Shown: positions 1 to 7,897 of the stretch, one piece after another | Layout of the letters: every line of letters begins with the position of its first letter | How positions within the stretch are numbered: position 1 is the first letter of the stretch | NCBI GenBank assembly: GCA_023250995.1 | Contig: JAHEZO010000007.1 | Coordinates: forward strand, 3,747-38,125 | Direction of reading: 5' to 3' | DNA: 34,379 nucleotides | Origin: Flavobacteriales bacterium | GTDB lineage: Bacteria > Bacteroidota > Bacteroidia > Flavobacteriales_H > JAHEZO01 | Program-made: the position numbers and the translations under genes | The notes under the pieces: generated by a model | The model's database searches: none | What the model was told of the DNA's origin: nothing | The model's input: only the letters and a program-made list of their open reading frames with translations

Positions 1-428
1 TTTAGCGAATGGGGTGTTTCATAAAAATTAAACCATTCAAATTCCTGAGAAAAAAACGGAAAAAAGCCAAGCTCAATTGCCTGAGTTCTAATTTTTTTTA
101 GTAAGTTTCTGGGGCAGGCAGGCAGCGATGGAAAATCAGCAAGAAAAAATGGAATATCACTATCCCAAGGAATTTTCCTGAAAGTATTCAAATCTATTTT
201 TGCAACTGAATCAGGGTACCCTGTATGCCATCCTGTAATTTTTGAATTTTCGTAACAAACATCAGATGAATCCCACCCATAGGTTACATCGCAAAAACCA
301 AAGCCATTCTCAACTGCGGATTTGAATTTTTCAATTGAAATTACTTTTCCTCTTAATATTCCATCAATATCAGCAATGGCCAGTTTTACCTTTGCCGAAT
401 TCTTTGATTTAAAAATTTCATCAACCAT
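1..428 (-). CDS. Glutamine synthetase family protein, N-terminal part (cut by window edge)
   Basis: The reverse strand is open from the ATG at 428-426 to the window edge, giving 142 residues with no stop. The start reads MVDEIFKSKNSAKVKLAIAD, followed by DIDGILRGK, a GFGFCDVTYGWDSSD stretch, TGWHTGYPDS and IPWDSDIPFFLADF. These match the beta-grasp N-terminal domain of glutamine-synthetase-family ligases, especially the subgroup that joins glutamate to amines or alcohol-amines rather than to ammonia. The ATP-grasp-like catalytic half lies outside the window. The gene begins 34 bp after the permease stop on the same strand, so the two probably form an operon. An amine gamma-glutamylating role (for example on ethanolamine) is inferred from the neighbour and is not shown by the sequence. 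Family call is firm; substrate is not. Confidence 0.85.
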   Translation of the reverse strand, partial: MVDEIFKSKNSAKVKLAIADIDGILRGKVISIEKFKSAVENGFGFCDVTYGWDSSDVCYENSKITGWHTGYPDSVAKIDLNTFRKIPWDSDIPFFLADFPSLPACPRNLLKKIRTQAIELGFFPFFSQEFEWFNFYETPHSL

Positions 429-462
429 TCCCTTTAGGATTTTTTATTTTTTATTAAAAATA

Positions 463-1812
463 TTATTCCTTGAAAAAAACTTTGTACCCGGCAAAACTTA
501 TTGCTAAAATACCAAAAAAAATAAGTGCAAGGAATGAATTAAAAATCGCCATTGACACAATAGAAATAAGTGCAATAATTAAAGCTATCCCGGGAAAAAA
601 CGGATACATGGGTACCAGAAAAGGCCTTTCCAGTTTTTCGCCTTTGTGATTATTTTTTGGAATTAAGGGATAATTTTTTCGAAGGTAAAAGAATGAAATC
701 ATCGAAATAATATAAAGCGCAAGTGCACCAAAGCAGGCAATGGTAATTATTTCTCCGGTTTTTCCTGAAAGCAGAGCAATGATTCCAATAACCATATTAA
801 ATACCAGGGCACTGGCAGGGGTTTCAAACCGGGGGTTAACTTTTCCAATCCATTCCGGTGCCAACCCTTTTCTTCCAAACTCATAAGTTGCCCTTCCACC
901 GGCCAAAATAATTCCATGAAAGGATGCAATAAGACCTAGAAGACCAATGGAAATTAAAAGATGGTATAAAAAATTTCCTTCTCCAACTATTCTACCCAGA
1001 GCCAGCGGCAGCGGTGAATCCGAGAGCACCGGATTCCCACCATTTGCGGGTATGGAGTAAACAATGGCTTCCCATCCGGCCACTCCCACCGAAGAAATAA
1101 AAGTAAGTGCACATAAAAAAACCAAGGTAAGAATGGCTGAACCAAATCCGATCAAAACATTTTTTTGAGGATTAATTGTTTCCTCGGCAACATTGGCTAC
1201 TCCTTCAATTGCAAGAAAAAACCAAATGGCAAAAGGAATGGAGGCAAATATGCCTTTTATTCCAAAGGGAAAGGCATTTTGCTGAAGGTTCGAAAATTCA
1301 AAATGCGGAAGCGTTACTCCCGAAAAAATTAACAATTCAATCACGGCAAGAATTGTTATTACCAGCTCAAAGGAGGCGGCAATTTTTACACCCAGAATAT
1401 TTATTATCGTAAAAAGGAAATATGCCGAAATGGCAATCGCTACAACAGGTATTTTGGGAAAAAAGATGTGAAAATATGCACCTATTGCAGCAGCAATGGC
1501 AGGGGGAGCAAAAATAAATTCAACCAACTGGGCAATTCCGGCCACAAAACCCCAGTTTTTGCCTAAGGCTTTTTCGGCATAATCAAAAACACCTCCTGCT
1601 TTGGGAATGGCACAGGCAAGCTCTGTATAGCTGAAAGTGAAAGTTACATACATTATGGTGATAAAAAAAGTAGCTATACCGAGGCCCAGCGTTCCCCCTT
1701 CTGCAAGGCCCAGATTCCAGCCGAAGTACATTCCGGATATTACATATCCAACACCAAGTCCCCACAACATTAGAGGAGTGAGTGACCGGGCAAGGGTTTT
1801 GGTCTTTTCCAT
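463..1812 (-). CDS. Amino acid/amine permease, ethanolamine permease type (APC superfamily)
   Basis: A 449-aa, very hydrophobic inner-membrane protein with about 12 membrane segments. The N-terminus carries GVGYVISGMYFGWNLGLAEG, a signature I associate with the ethanolamine permease (Eat) branch of the amino acid-polyamine-organocation superfamily. Further APC features are the AIPKAGGVFDYAEKALG stretch after the second helix and the FLAIEGVANVAEETINPQKN stretch in the middle. It should import ethanolamine or a related small amine by proton or substrate exchange. The gene lies just upstream (same strand) of the glutamine-synthetase-family gene, consistent with uptake followed by ATP-dependent gamma-glutamylation. 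No eutBC lyase or microcompartment genes are visible here. The start at 1812 fits the usual short cytoplasmic N-terminus. Other APC amine substrates remain possible. Confidence 0.82.
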   Translation of the reverse strand: MEKTKTLARSLTPLMLWGLGVGYVISGMYFGWNLGLAEGGTLGLGIATFFITIMYVTFTFSYTELACAIPKAGGVFDYAEKALGKNWGFVAGIAQLVEFIFAPPAIAAAIGAYFHIFFPKIPVVAIAISAYFLFTIINILGVKIAASFELVITILAVIELLIFSGVTLPHFEFSNLQQNAFPFGIKGIFASIPFAIWFFLAIEGVANVAEETINPQKNVLIGFGSAILTLVFLCALTFISSVGVAGWEAIVYSIPANGGNPVLSDSPLPLALGRIVGEGNFLYHLLISIGLLGLIASFHGIILAGGRATYEFGRKGLAPEWIGKVNPRFETPASALVFNMVIGIIALLSGKTGEIITIACFGALALYIISMISFFYLRKNYPLIPKNNHKGEKLERPFLVPMYPFFPGIALIIALISIVSMAIFNSFLALIFFGILAISFAGYKVFFKE

Positions 1813-2008
1813 TGGGTAAAAATAATAATAGTGTGCTGTTAAATATTGTTAATAAGAATATTATTTGATGCATTAGAGTAATTTTGCAGTATTAAAACTC
1901 AACTCTTCATTGCCATTTAAGAATAATTCATAATAGGATTATTCATTTTGAATTTGATAACCTTAATGGTATTATCGTCATCCCTCCAAAAAAAATCCAG
2001 TTTTAAAA
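1813..2008. promoter_or_regulatory. Divergent intergenic region with a short inverted repeat
   Basis: This 196-bp AT-rich gap lies between the permease (leftward) and the histidine kinase (rightward), so it must hold promoters for both. I see no clean TAnnTTTG box on either strand. An inverted repeat, GAATAAT (1921-1927) and ATTATTC (1938-1944) separated by 10 bp, could be a regulator site. In such AT-rich DNA a 7-bp repeat can also arise by chance. Confidence 0.25.
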
Positions 2009-3625
2009 TTGAATAAATTATTTATAAAATCACTTATCGCCACCATGACCATATCTCTGGTTGGTTTGATTGTTATTCAGTTATTTTGGGTGTCAACAGC
2101 TATTAACTTAAGAGAAACACAATTTTTAAAAGAGGTAAACCAGGCCCTTCAGCGTGTTGTTGAAAAATTGGAAAAGGAGGAGGCCATGAAAAAACTTCAA
2201 TCCCATCAGGCGGGCAGGTTTTTGTTTTTTGAAAACGATTCTGTTCGCGGCTCGTGGGAGAATCTGGCTGATACTTCATTTCAGTATTTTGTAATGAAAG
2301 ATGTTCAAAAAAGCGGGGATAAGATAGACATCAAAATTACCGAAGAGCAAAATGGAAAACGATTTTCAAAAACAATCACAAAAAACCTTTCAAAAGGAGA
2401 TACCATCACCAGTCAGGAACTTTATGAACCGGGGTTAAGATTTGTTCCCGATACATCCGGTGAAGGAAAAGCCGTTGAAATGAAAATGAGATCCCGGCTG
2501 GCCAATAAAACCGCATTCGTTGGCGACATAGTTAAAAGTTTAATTCAGGTGAATCTTTTCGAAAAGATGGACGACCGGATAAACAAAGAAATGATTGACT
2601 CCCTCCTGAATGAAGAATTTTTAAATGTTGGGATTACCACCGGTTATGATTTCGGGGTTTTTGATTTTAAGGAAAAACTAATTTTTTCGCGCCAAAGAAA
2701 CAAGGATGAAAATTTGGTCAATTCAAATTTACAAATCAGGTTGTTTCCAAATGATATCATTGATGATGCCCACTTCCTGAGAGTTTCCTTTCCAAGGCAA
2801 AAATCATATCTTTTGAAAACACTTTGGACTATGTTACTAATATCTGCCCTCCTGATTGCGATAATAATTTTTGTTTTTTCCTATACTGTTATTGCCATTA
2901 TACGGCAAAAAAAAATAGCTGAAATAAAAAATGATTTTATTAATAATATGACGCATGAATTAAAAACCCCAATCTCTACCATCTCACTTGCCTGCGAAGC
3001 TCTAAAAGATGAAGAAATGAACCGGAACAAAAATCTTTTGAAAAGGTATATCAACATGATTGAGGATGAGAATAAACGGCTTGGAAACATGGTGCAGAAC
3101 GTTTTACAGAGTGCGGTTTGGGATAAAGGTGAATTTGAATTAAAAAAAGAATCGCTTAATATTAATGCCCTGATTAAATCTGTGGCAGAAAAAACCGAAA
3201 TTTATGTTAAAGAAAAACAAGGTCGGATAATTTTGGATTTGAATAATGACCACTCTATGGTGATTGCGGATAAAATTCATATTACCAATGTGCTTTTTAA
3301 TTTATTGGACAACGCGATAAAATACACTCCCGAAAATCCTCAAATTTCTATTAGTACAATGTTCAATCCCCCCTCCCGAATTAATGCAAAAGGAGAAATA
3401 ATTATTAAAATTAAAGATAATGGAATAGGACTTAGAAAGGAGGATCAAAAAAGAGTTTTTGAAAAACTGTACCGTGTGCCTACAGGAAATATCCATAATG
3501 TAAAGGGATTTGGCCTGGGTCTTAATTATGTAAAAACCATTGTAGAAAAGCACAATGGAACGGTTGGAGTGGAAAGCGAATTTGGGAAAGGAAGCTGTTT
3601 CTATGTAAAAATTCCGGTTTCGTAA
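2009..3625 (+). CDS. Sensor histidine kinase, RprX-like
   Basis: A 538-aa two-component sensor. A membrane segment spans about residues 13-30, followed by a roughly 235-residue periplasmic sensor region with no recognised fold, and a second membrane segment at 272-297. The kinase core follows: H-box MTHELKTPIST with phospho-acceptor His316, N-box NLLDNAIKYT (431-440), G1 box KDNGIGL (469-475) and G2 box GFGLGLNYV (500-508). The start used is a TTG: the upstream in-frame stop is at 1964-1966 and no ATG lies between. TTG keeps two lysines ahead of the first membrane helix. The next candidate is the ATG at 2045, which would still retain that helix. The response regulator follows after 36 bp, so the pair is a two-gene operon. 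Overall form resembles RprX of Bacteroides; the signal sensed is unknown. Confidence 0.92.
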   Translation: MNKLFIKSLIATMTISLVGLIVIQLFWVSTAINLRETQFLKEVNQALQRVVEKLEKEEAMKKLQSHQAGRFLFFENDSVRGSWENLADTSFQYFVMKDVQKSGDKIDIKITEEQNGKRFSKTITKNLSKGDTITSQELYEPGLRFVPDTSGEGKAVEMKMRSRLANKTAFVGDIVKSLIQVNLFEKMDDRINKEMIDSLLNEEFLNVGITTGYDFGVFDFKEKLIFSRQRNKDENLVNSNLQIRLFPNDIIDDAHFLRVSFPRQKSYLLKTLWTMLLISALLIAIIIFVFSYTVIAIIRQKKIAEIKNDFINNMTHELKTPISTISLACEALKDEEMNRNKNLLKRYINMIEDENKRLGNMVQNVLQSAVWDKGEFELKKESLNINALIKSVAEKTEIYVKEKQGRIILDLNNDHSMVIADKIHITNVLFNLLDNAIKYTPENPQISISTMFNPPSRINAKGEIIIKIKDNGIGLRKEDQKRVFEKLYRVPTGNIHNVKGFGLGLNYVKTIVEKHNGTVGVESEFGKGSCFYVKIPVS

Positions 3626-3661
3626 AAAAACCTTATTTAAGGAAAAAAAAAAAGAAAAAAA

Positions 3662-4372
3662 ATGAAAGCGAAAAATGAAAATAATCCGGTTGGCAACCAT
3701 AAAGTGTTACTGGTTGAAGACGACATAAACCTTGGGGCAATTTTAGGAGAATATTTAGATACCAAAGGGTATAAAACCACATTGTGCCGAAACGGAGAGG
3801 AAGGATTTGAAGCTTTTTCCAGAGAGCAATTTGACCTTTGCCTTCTGGATATTATGATGCCAAAAAAGGATGGCTTTTCTCTTGCCCGTGAAATCCGGCA
3901 CAGAAATAAAGAACTGCCTATTATTTTTATCACTGCCAAATCCATGAAGGAAGATGCCCTGGAGGGTTTTCACCTGGGTGCCGATGATTTTGTCACCAAA
4001 CCTTTCAGCATGGAAGTTTTGCTCATGAGGATTCAAGCCGTACTCCGCAGATCTCAAAAATCAAAAACAGGCACCGATTTTTTTCAGATTGGGAAATATC
4101 AGTTTGACCATAAAAGGAATGTGATAACAGGAGATGGTATTTCAATAAAACTTACTTCCAGAGAAAGCGAATTATTGAAACTTTTATGTGTAAACGAAGA
4201 TGTATTGGATAGAAATTATGCACTAAAAACCCTATGGGGTGATGATAGCTATTTTAATTCCCGAAGCATGGATGTTTTCATTACCAAACTCAGGAAGTAT
4301 TTTAAAAGCGATCCCTCCGTTGAAATCATCAATGTTCACGGCCATGGTTTCCGGCTAAGTGTGAAACAATAA
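3662..4372 (+). CDS. Response regulator, OmpR/PhoB family, RprY-like
   Basis: A 236-aa DNA-binding regulator. The receiver domain (about 13-130) shows the acidic pocket EDD at 19-21, phospho-acceptor Asp63 in LLDIMMPKKDG, Thr91 in FITAKS and Lys113 in VTKPF, so all switch residues are present. The C-terminal part (about 140-235) is a winged-helix effector domain with LTSRESELLKLLCVNE and a typical SMDVFITKLRKYF recognition-helix region ending in NVHGHGFRL. It is the partner of the upstream histidine kinase. Targets are unknown; the palindrome that begins 6 bp after its stop, in front of the peptidase gene, is one place to look. Confidence 0.93.
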   Translation: MKAKNENNPVGNHKVLLVEDDINLGAILGEYLDTKGYKTTLCRNGEEGFEAFSREQFDLCLLDIMMPKKDGFSLAREIRHRNKELPIIFITAKSMKEDALEGFHLGADDFVTKPFSMEVLLMRIQAVLRRSQKSKTGTDFFQIGKYQFDHKRNVITGDGISIKLTSRESELLKLLCVNEDVLDRNYALKTLWGDDSYFNSRSMDVFITKLRKYFKSDPSVEIINVHGHGFRLSVKQ

Positions 4373-4377
4373 ACACA

Positions 4378-4400
4378 CTTGTAAATAATTTATTTACAAG
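4378..4400. promoter_or_regulatory. Perfect 23-bp palindrome between response regulator and peptidase genes
   Basis: The arms CTTGTAAATAA (4378-4388) and TTATTTACAAG (4390-4400) are exact reverse complements around one central base. It lies 6 bp after the response regulator stop and ends 13 bp before a consensus -7 box. It can be read as an operator covering the -33 region of the peptidase promoter, or as a weak A/T-rich terminator hairpin for the two-component operon, since a run of T follows at 4408-4414. The sequence alone does not decide between these. Confidence 0.5.
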
Positions 4401-4413
4401 ATAATAATTTTTT

Positions 4414-4421
4414 TACCTTTG
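4414..4421 (+). promoter_or_regulatory. Bacteroidota -7 promoter box for the M49 peptidase
   Basis: TACCTTTG matches the TAnnTTTG consensus exactly and lies 30 bp before the ATG at 4452, which would leave a leader of about 25 nt. No clear TTG -33 element is visible at the expected distance; that stretch is occupied by the 23-bp palindrome. Confidence 0.6.
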
Positions 4422-4451
4422 CACTCCCCATAAAACTCAAATAAAAATTTT

Positions 4452-6542
4452 ATGAAAAAAACTTTTTTAAAACTTTTTTCTGCTTCCATTATTATTTTCC
4501 TTTGTGCTTGCGGAGGGAACAAAACGGAAGAACAGGCAGCAATTGCTTCTGACACGGCAGGAATTGAACCCGATGACTTTGTTTATCAAACGGAGCAGTT
4601 TGCCGATATTAAAATTCTTAGATATAAAGTGCCCGGATTTGATGAGCTTACCGGGGAACAAAAAGAGTTGGTTTATTATCTTTCAGAAGCCGCCCTTGCC
4701 GGAAGAGACATTGAATGGGACCAGAATTATAAACACAACCTCTGCATCCGCAGAACGCTCGAAAATATTTTCAGCACCTTTAAGGGAGATAGAAATACAG
4801 AGGATTACAAAAACTTTGTGGTGTATGTAAAACAGGTATGGTTTGCAAACGGAATTCACCACCACTATTCCAATCAGAAATTCGAGCCGGCCTTTTCGAA
4901 AGAATATTTTAAAGAGCTGGTAAAAAATTCTGACCAGAAAGGATTTCCTCTGAAAAAAGATGAAAATGTTGATAAGCTGATTTCAAAACTTACTCCCATA
5001 ATTTTTGATCCTGCCGTAGATGCAAAAAAAGTAAATCTGGATCCAAATGCTGATTTGGTTAAAACTTCGGCTGTTAATTTTTATGAAGGGGTTACTCAAA
5101 AAGAGGTGGAGGAATTTTATGGTGCCATGAAAAGTCAGGATGAAAAAAGGCCAGTTTCTTTCGGACTAAATTCAAAGGTGGTAAAAGAAAAGGGAAAGAT
5201 TGCCGAAAAAATTTGGAAGGTGGGGGGATTATATTCTGCAGCCATCGAAAAAATTGTTTTTTGGCTTGAAAAAGCAAGCAAAGTGGCCGAAAACGATGCC
5301 CAGAAAGCTGCCCTGGATAAGTTGATTGAATATTACAAAACCGGGGATTTGAAGGCTTTTGATGATTATAGCATTTTATGGTTACACGATACCGGCTCGG
5401 TGGTAGATGTTGTAAATGGTTTTGTTGAAGTTTATGACGATCCAATGGGGAAAAAAGGAAGTTATGAATCGGTGGTTTCAATAAAAGATTTTGAGGCATC
5501 CAAAAGAATTTCAACCATTGGCAAATCTGCTCAATGGTTTGAAGATAATTCCCCGCTGATGGAAGAACATAAAAAGAAAAATGTAACCGGAATTTCAGCC
5601 AAAGTAATTAATGTGGTATCCGAATCGGGAGATGCTTCGCCCTCTACGGCTATTGGTATCAATTTGCCCAATGCCGACTGGATAAGGGCAGAACACGGCT
5701 CAAAGTCAGTTCAGCTTGGAAATATTGTTTATGCCTACCAGATGGCTTCAAAAGGAGCTCCCCTTATTCAGGAATTTGCTTTTTCAAAAGAAGAATTGGA
5801 GCGCTCCGAAAAATTTGATTCTTATGCGGATGTACTGCACACTGATATGCATGAAGTAATCGGGCATGCGTCAGGAAAAATTAATGATGGAGTTGGAAAC
5901 CCTGACGAAACATTGAAAAATTATGCTTCCACACTTGAGGAGGCAAGGGCAGATTTGGTTGCACTCTATTACCTGATGGATGAAAAGCTGATAAAACTCG
6001 GAGTGATGAAATCGCTGGAAATTGGAAAAGCAGGGTACGATGATTATATCCGCAATGGAATGATGATTCAGCTTACCAGGCTTAAACTTGGCGACCAGCT
6101 CGAAGAAGCACACATGAGAAACAGGCAGCTCGTTGCTTCCTGGGTTTATGAAAAAGGCAAAACCGAAAATGTGGTGGAGAAAAAACAAAGAGATGGAAAA
6201 ACATTTTTCGTGGTGAATGACTACCTTAAATTAAGAACCTTGTTTGGCGAACTTCTTAAAGAAATTCAACGCATTAAATCAGAAGGAGACTACAATGCCG
6301 GGAAAAATTTAGTAGAAAATTACGGTGTTAAAGTGGATAAAGACCTTCATAAAGAAGTTTTGGACCGATACACCAAATTAAACATTCCCCCTTATAAAGG
6401 ATTTATCAACCCTCAATTGAAAGCCGTAAAAAATGAATATGATAAAATCATTGATGTTGAGATCGAATACCCTATGAGTTTTAGTGAGGAAATGCTTTAT
6501 TATGCAAGGGAGCATTCCTTTCTTCCTACCTATAATGAGTAA
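4452..6542 (+). CDS. Peptidase family M49 (dipeptidyl-peptidase III type) lipoprotein
   Basis: A 696-aa secreted zinc peptidase. The N-terminus MKKTFLKLFSASIIIFLCAC ends in a lipobox with Cys20, so the protein is probably lipid-anchored. The family-specific six-residue zinc motif HEVIGH is at 467-472 (HExxGH rather than the usual HExxH), followed by ASGK. The second zinc/catalytic segment LEEARADLVALYYLMDE is at 495-511, with the ligand Glu in EEARAD. This combination defines M49, whose members remove dipeptides from the N-terminus of oligopeptides. The length is near the usual family size. The gene has its own promoter and a strong terminator, so it is probably monocistronic. M49 proteins in this phylum are sometimes labelled dihydrofolate reductase in databases; I see no support for that here. 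Confidence 0.9.
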   Translation: MKKTFLKLFSASIIIFLCACGGNKTEEQAAIASDTAGIEPDDFVYQTEQFADIKILRYKVPGFDELTGEQKELVYYLSEAALAGRDIEWDQNYKHNLCIRRTLENIFSTFKGDRNTEDYKNFVVYVKQVWFANGIHHHYSNQKFEPAFSKEYFKELVKNSDQKGFPLKKDENVDKLISKLTPIIFDPAVDAKKVNLDPNADLVKTSAVNFYEGVTQKEVEEFYGAMKSQDEKRPVSFGLNSKVVKEKGKIAEKIWKVGGLYSAAIEKIVFWLEKASKVAENDAQKAALDKLIEYYKTGDLKAFDDYSILWLHDTGSVVDVVNGFVEVYDDPMGKKGSYESVVSIKDFEASKRISTIGKSAQWFEDNSPLMEEHKKKNVTGISAKVINVVSESGDASPSTAIGINLPNADWIRAEHGSKSVQLGNIVYAYQMASKGAPLIQEFAFSKEELERSEKFDSYADVLHTDMHEVIGHASGKINDGVGNPDETLKNYASTLEEARADLVALYYLMDEKLIKLGVMKSLEIGKAGYDDYIRNGMMIQLTRLKLGDQLEEAHMRNRQLVASWVYEKGKTENVVEKKQRDGKTFFVVNDYLKLRTLFGELLKEIQRIKSEGDYNAGKNLVENYGVKVDKDLHKEVLDRYTKLNIPPYKGFINPQLKAVKNEYDKIIDVEIEYPMSFSEEMLYYAREHSFLPTYNE

Positions 6543-6573
6543 AAAAAAACCGGCCAAAAGCCGGTTTTTTTTT
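6542..6573. terminator. Bidirectional rho-independent terminator
   Basis: The stem AACCGGC (6548-6554) pairs with GCCGGTT (6560-6566) around the loop CAAAA, with an A-run before and a T-run after. It begins at the stop codon of the M49 gene and is also placed to end the convergent leftward gene at 6625. Confidence 0.88.
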
Positions 6574-6624
6574 ACTTCAAACTAGTTAAATTCATGCACT
6601 TTATCATCCTAAATTATTTCCAAT

Positions 6625-7236
6625 CTAATATTTCGCCCTTTCTTTTATCCTTTTTATTTTTTTTCCGTCTCTGTATTCAATGGTTGTTTCAAATTCCTGG
6701 TTCTTGTCGTATTCTTTCCAAACCCCGTTTTTCCGGCCATTCGCATAACTTTCAACAAGCCAAAGTTTACCGTTTCTGTATTCTTTTTTGCTGAAATTTT
6801 TAAGTTTTCTCCTTTTCCCCTTTTCCGTAAGCCGATAACTTAATTCATCCATGGCTGTAAAACTAAACTCATATTTGAGCTCTCCCTTTTTGTTATAATG
6901 CTTTTCCTTTCTCAGGCTGTCGTCTTCCATGGGAATATTATCCAAAAGTTTTAGCTTTCCGTTTTTGTAATAATGTTTCCATTCCCCAACACGGTAAAGC
7001 AAAACCGGAAATTTGTCATATTGCTTTCCCCAGTATTTTCCATCCGTACGGTTATTTTCTTTTTTATATTCCCAACCCTCTTCCTTCACATTTTCATTTT
7101 TATATAATACCTGAGCATAGTGAATTCCTAAAATTCTTTTGTCGTTTTTTATCTGAAAATAAATGGTGCTGTCAATTTGCTGGGCAAGGCAAATTGAAAA
7201 ACTTGTTAAATAAAATATGAAAAATAATTTTCCCAT
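6625..7236 (-). CDS. Secreted MORN-variant / YwqK-like repeat protein
   Basis: A 203-aa protein starting at MGKLFFIFYLTSFSICLAQQ, a clear signal peptide. An ATG 36 bp further upstream is in frame, but it would put a charged MSKWYRFLRGEE stretch ahead of the signal, so I prefer 7236. After it come several degenerate copies of a motif of the kind W-x-x-Y-x-x-x-G-x-L: WKHYYKNGKLKLL, KHYNKKGELKYEF, KKEYRNGKLWLVES and NGVWKEYDKN. These resemble the MORN-2/YwqK family of beta-hairpin repeats, common in exported Bacteroidota proteins. The molecular function is unknown. It lies downstream of another small secreted-protein gene on the same strand, 164 bp away. Confidence 0.7.
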   Translation of the reverse strand: MGKLFFIFYLTSFSICLAQQIDSTIYFQIKNDKRILGIHYAQVLYKNENVKEEGWEYKKENNRTDGKYWGKQYDKFPVLLYRVGEWKHYYKNGKLKLLDNIPMEDDSLRKEKHYNKKGELKYEFSFTAMDELSYRLTEKGKRRKLKNFSKKEYRNGKLWLVESYANGRKNGVWKEYDKNQEFETTIEYRDGKKIKRIKERAKY

Positions 7237-7400
7237 TTCTTCACCTCTTAAGAACCTATACCATTTAGACATTTATTTTCATTTCTTCCTTCCCGCACCC
7301 ATGATCCCTAAAGAAACCAGCCCACTTTCTATTGAGCTGATCCTTTCAGGGAAAAAAAGGGTGAGGGTAGGAAAAGATTGTTTTATATTTCTAAATGGTA

Positions 7401-7889
7401 TTATTTAAATGTAAGTTCATTGCCAAACATTATTAAGTTTTCCAATTCCATTTGCAAATTTTTTGCTGTTTCTTCATCCTTCACCGGAAAGGCAATTCTT
7501 GAATAAGTGGCCTTTTTTTTCTCCCTTGACAGCTCTCTCCCAATGCATCCTTTTCCGTATCTTTTTTTCCACCCACCTTCCAATCCTTTAAATTCAATGC
7601 AATGAACTGCAACCGATTTTTCTTCGGCAACATAATGAACATTGTTCCGGTCAAGGGCATCAATAAATACCCTGTCCACTCTATAAGGAACTCCATTATC
7701 ATAAAAAGTAATAATGAGTTCCTCCTTGTACTCCATTTTGCAATCGCTTCCCAAAAGCCGGTTTATTGATCCAATGCTCTTGTCAATATTTTCGTAAATT
7801 TGGGCATGATTCCATTGTGCTGAAATTTTTTGAATTCCGCCAAAACAAATTGAAAATAATATCGTTATCCTGTAAAAACTTTCCCCCAT
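7401..7889 (-). CDS. Secreted protein of unknown function
   Basis: A 162-aa protein I do not recognise. The N-terminus MGESFYRITILFSICFGGIQ then KISAQ looks like a signal peptide cleaved after the Ala of SAQ. The mature part is mixed alpha/beta, with Cys residues at CKMEY, VHCIEF and GKGCIG, a Gly/Lys-rich EGGWKKRYGKG and a helical C-terminus DEETAKNLQMELENLIMFG. The reading frame has no gaps and its composition matches its neighbours. Its start lies only 8 bp from the preferred start of the divergent DUF3108 gene. A perfect TAnnTTTG box (7906-7913) on its strand lies inside that neighbour. Confidence 0.65.
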   Translation of the reverse strand: MGESFYRITILFSICFGGIQKISAQWNHAQIYENIDKSIGSINRLLGSDCKMEYKEELIITFYDNGVPYRVDRVFIDALDRNNVHYVAEEKSVAVHCIEFKGLEGGWKKRYGKGCIGRELSREKKKATYSRIAFPVKDEETAKNLQMELENLIMFGNELTFK

Positions 7890-7897
7890 TGGTTTCC

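Noticed and set aside
322-507. 61-aa plus-strand frame at the left end
   Set aside because: It is antisense to the glutamine-synthetase-family start and the permease end, both of which have strong family signatures.
6594-6794. 66-aa plus-strand frame after the M49 gene
   Set aside because: It is antisense to the MORN-like gene, lies just behind a strong terminator, and has no start signal.
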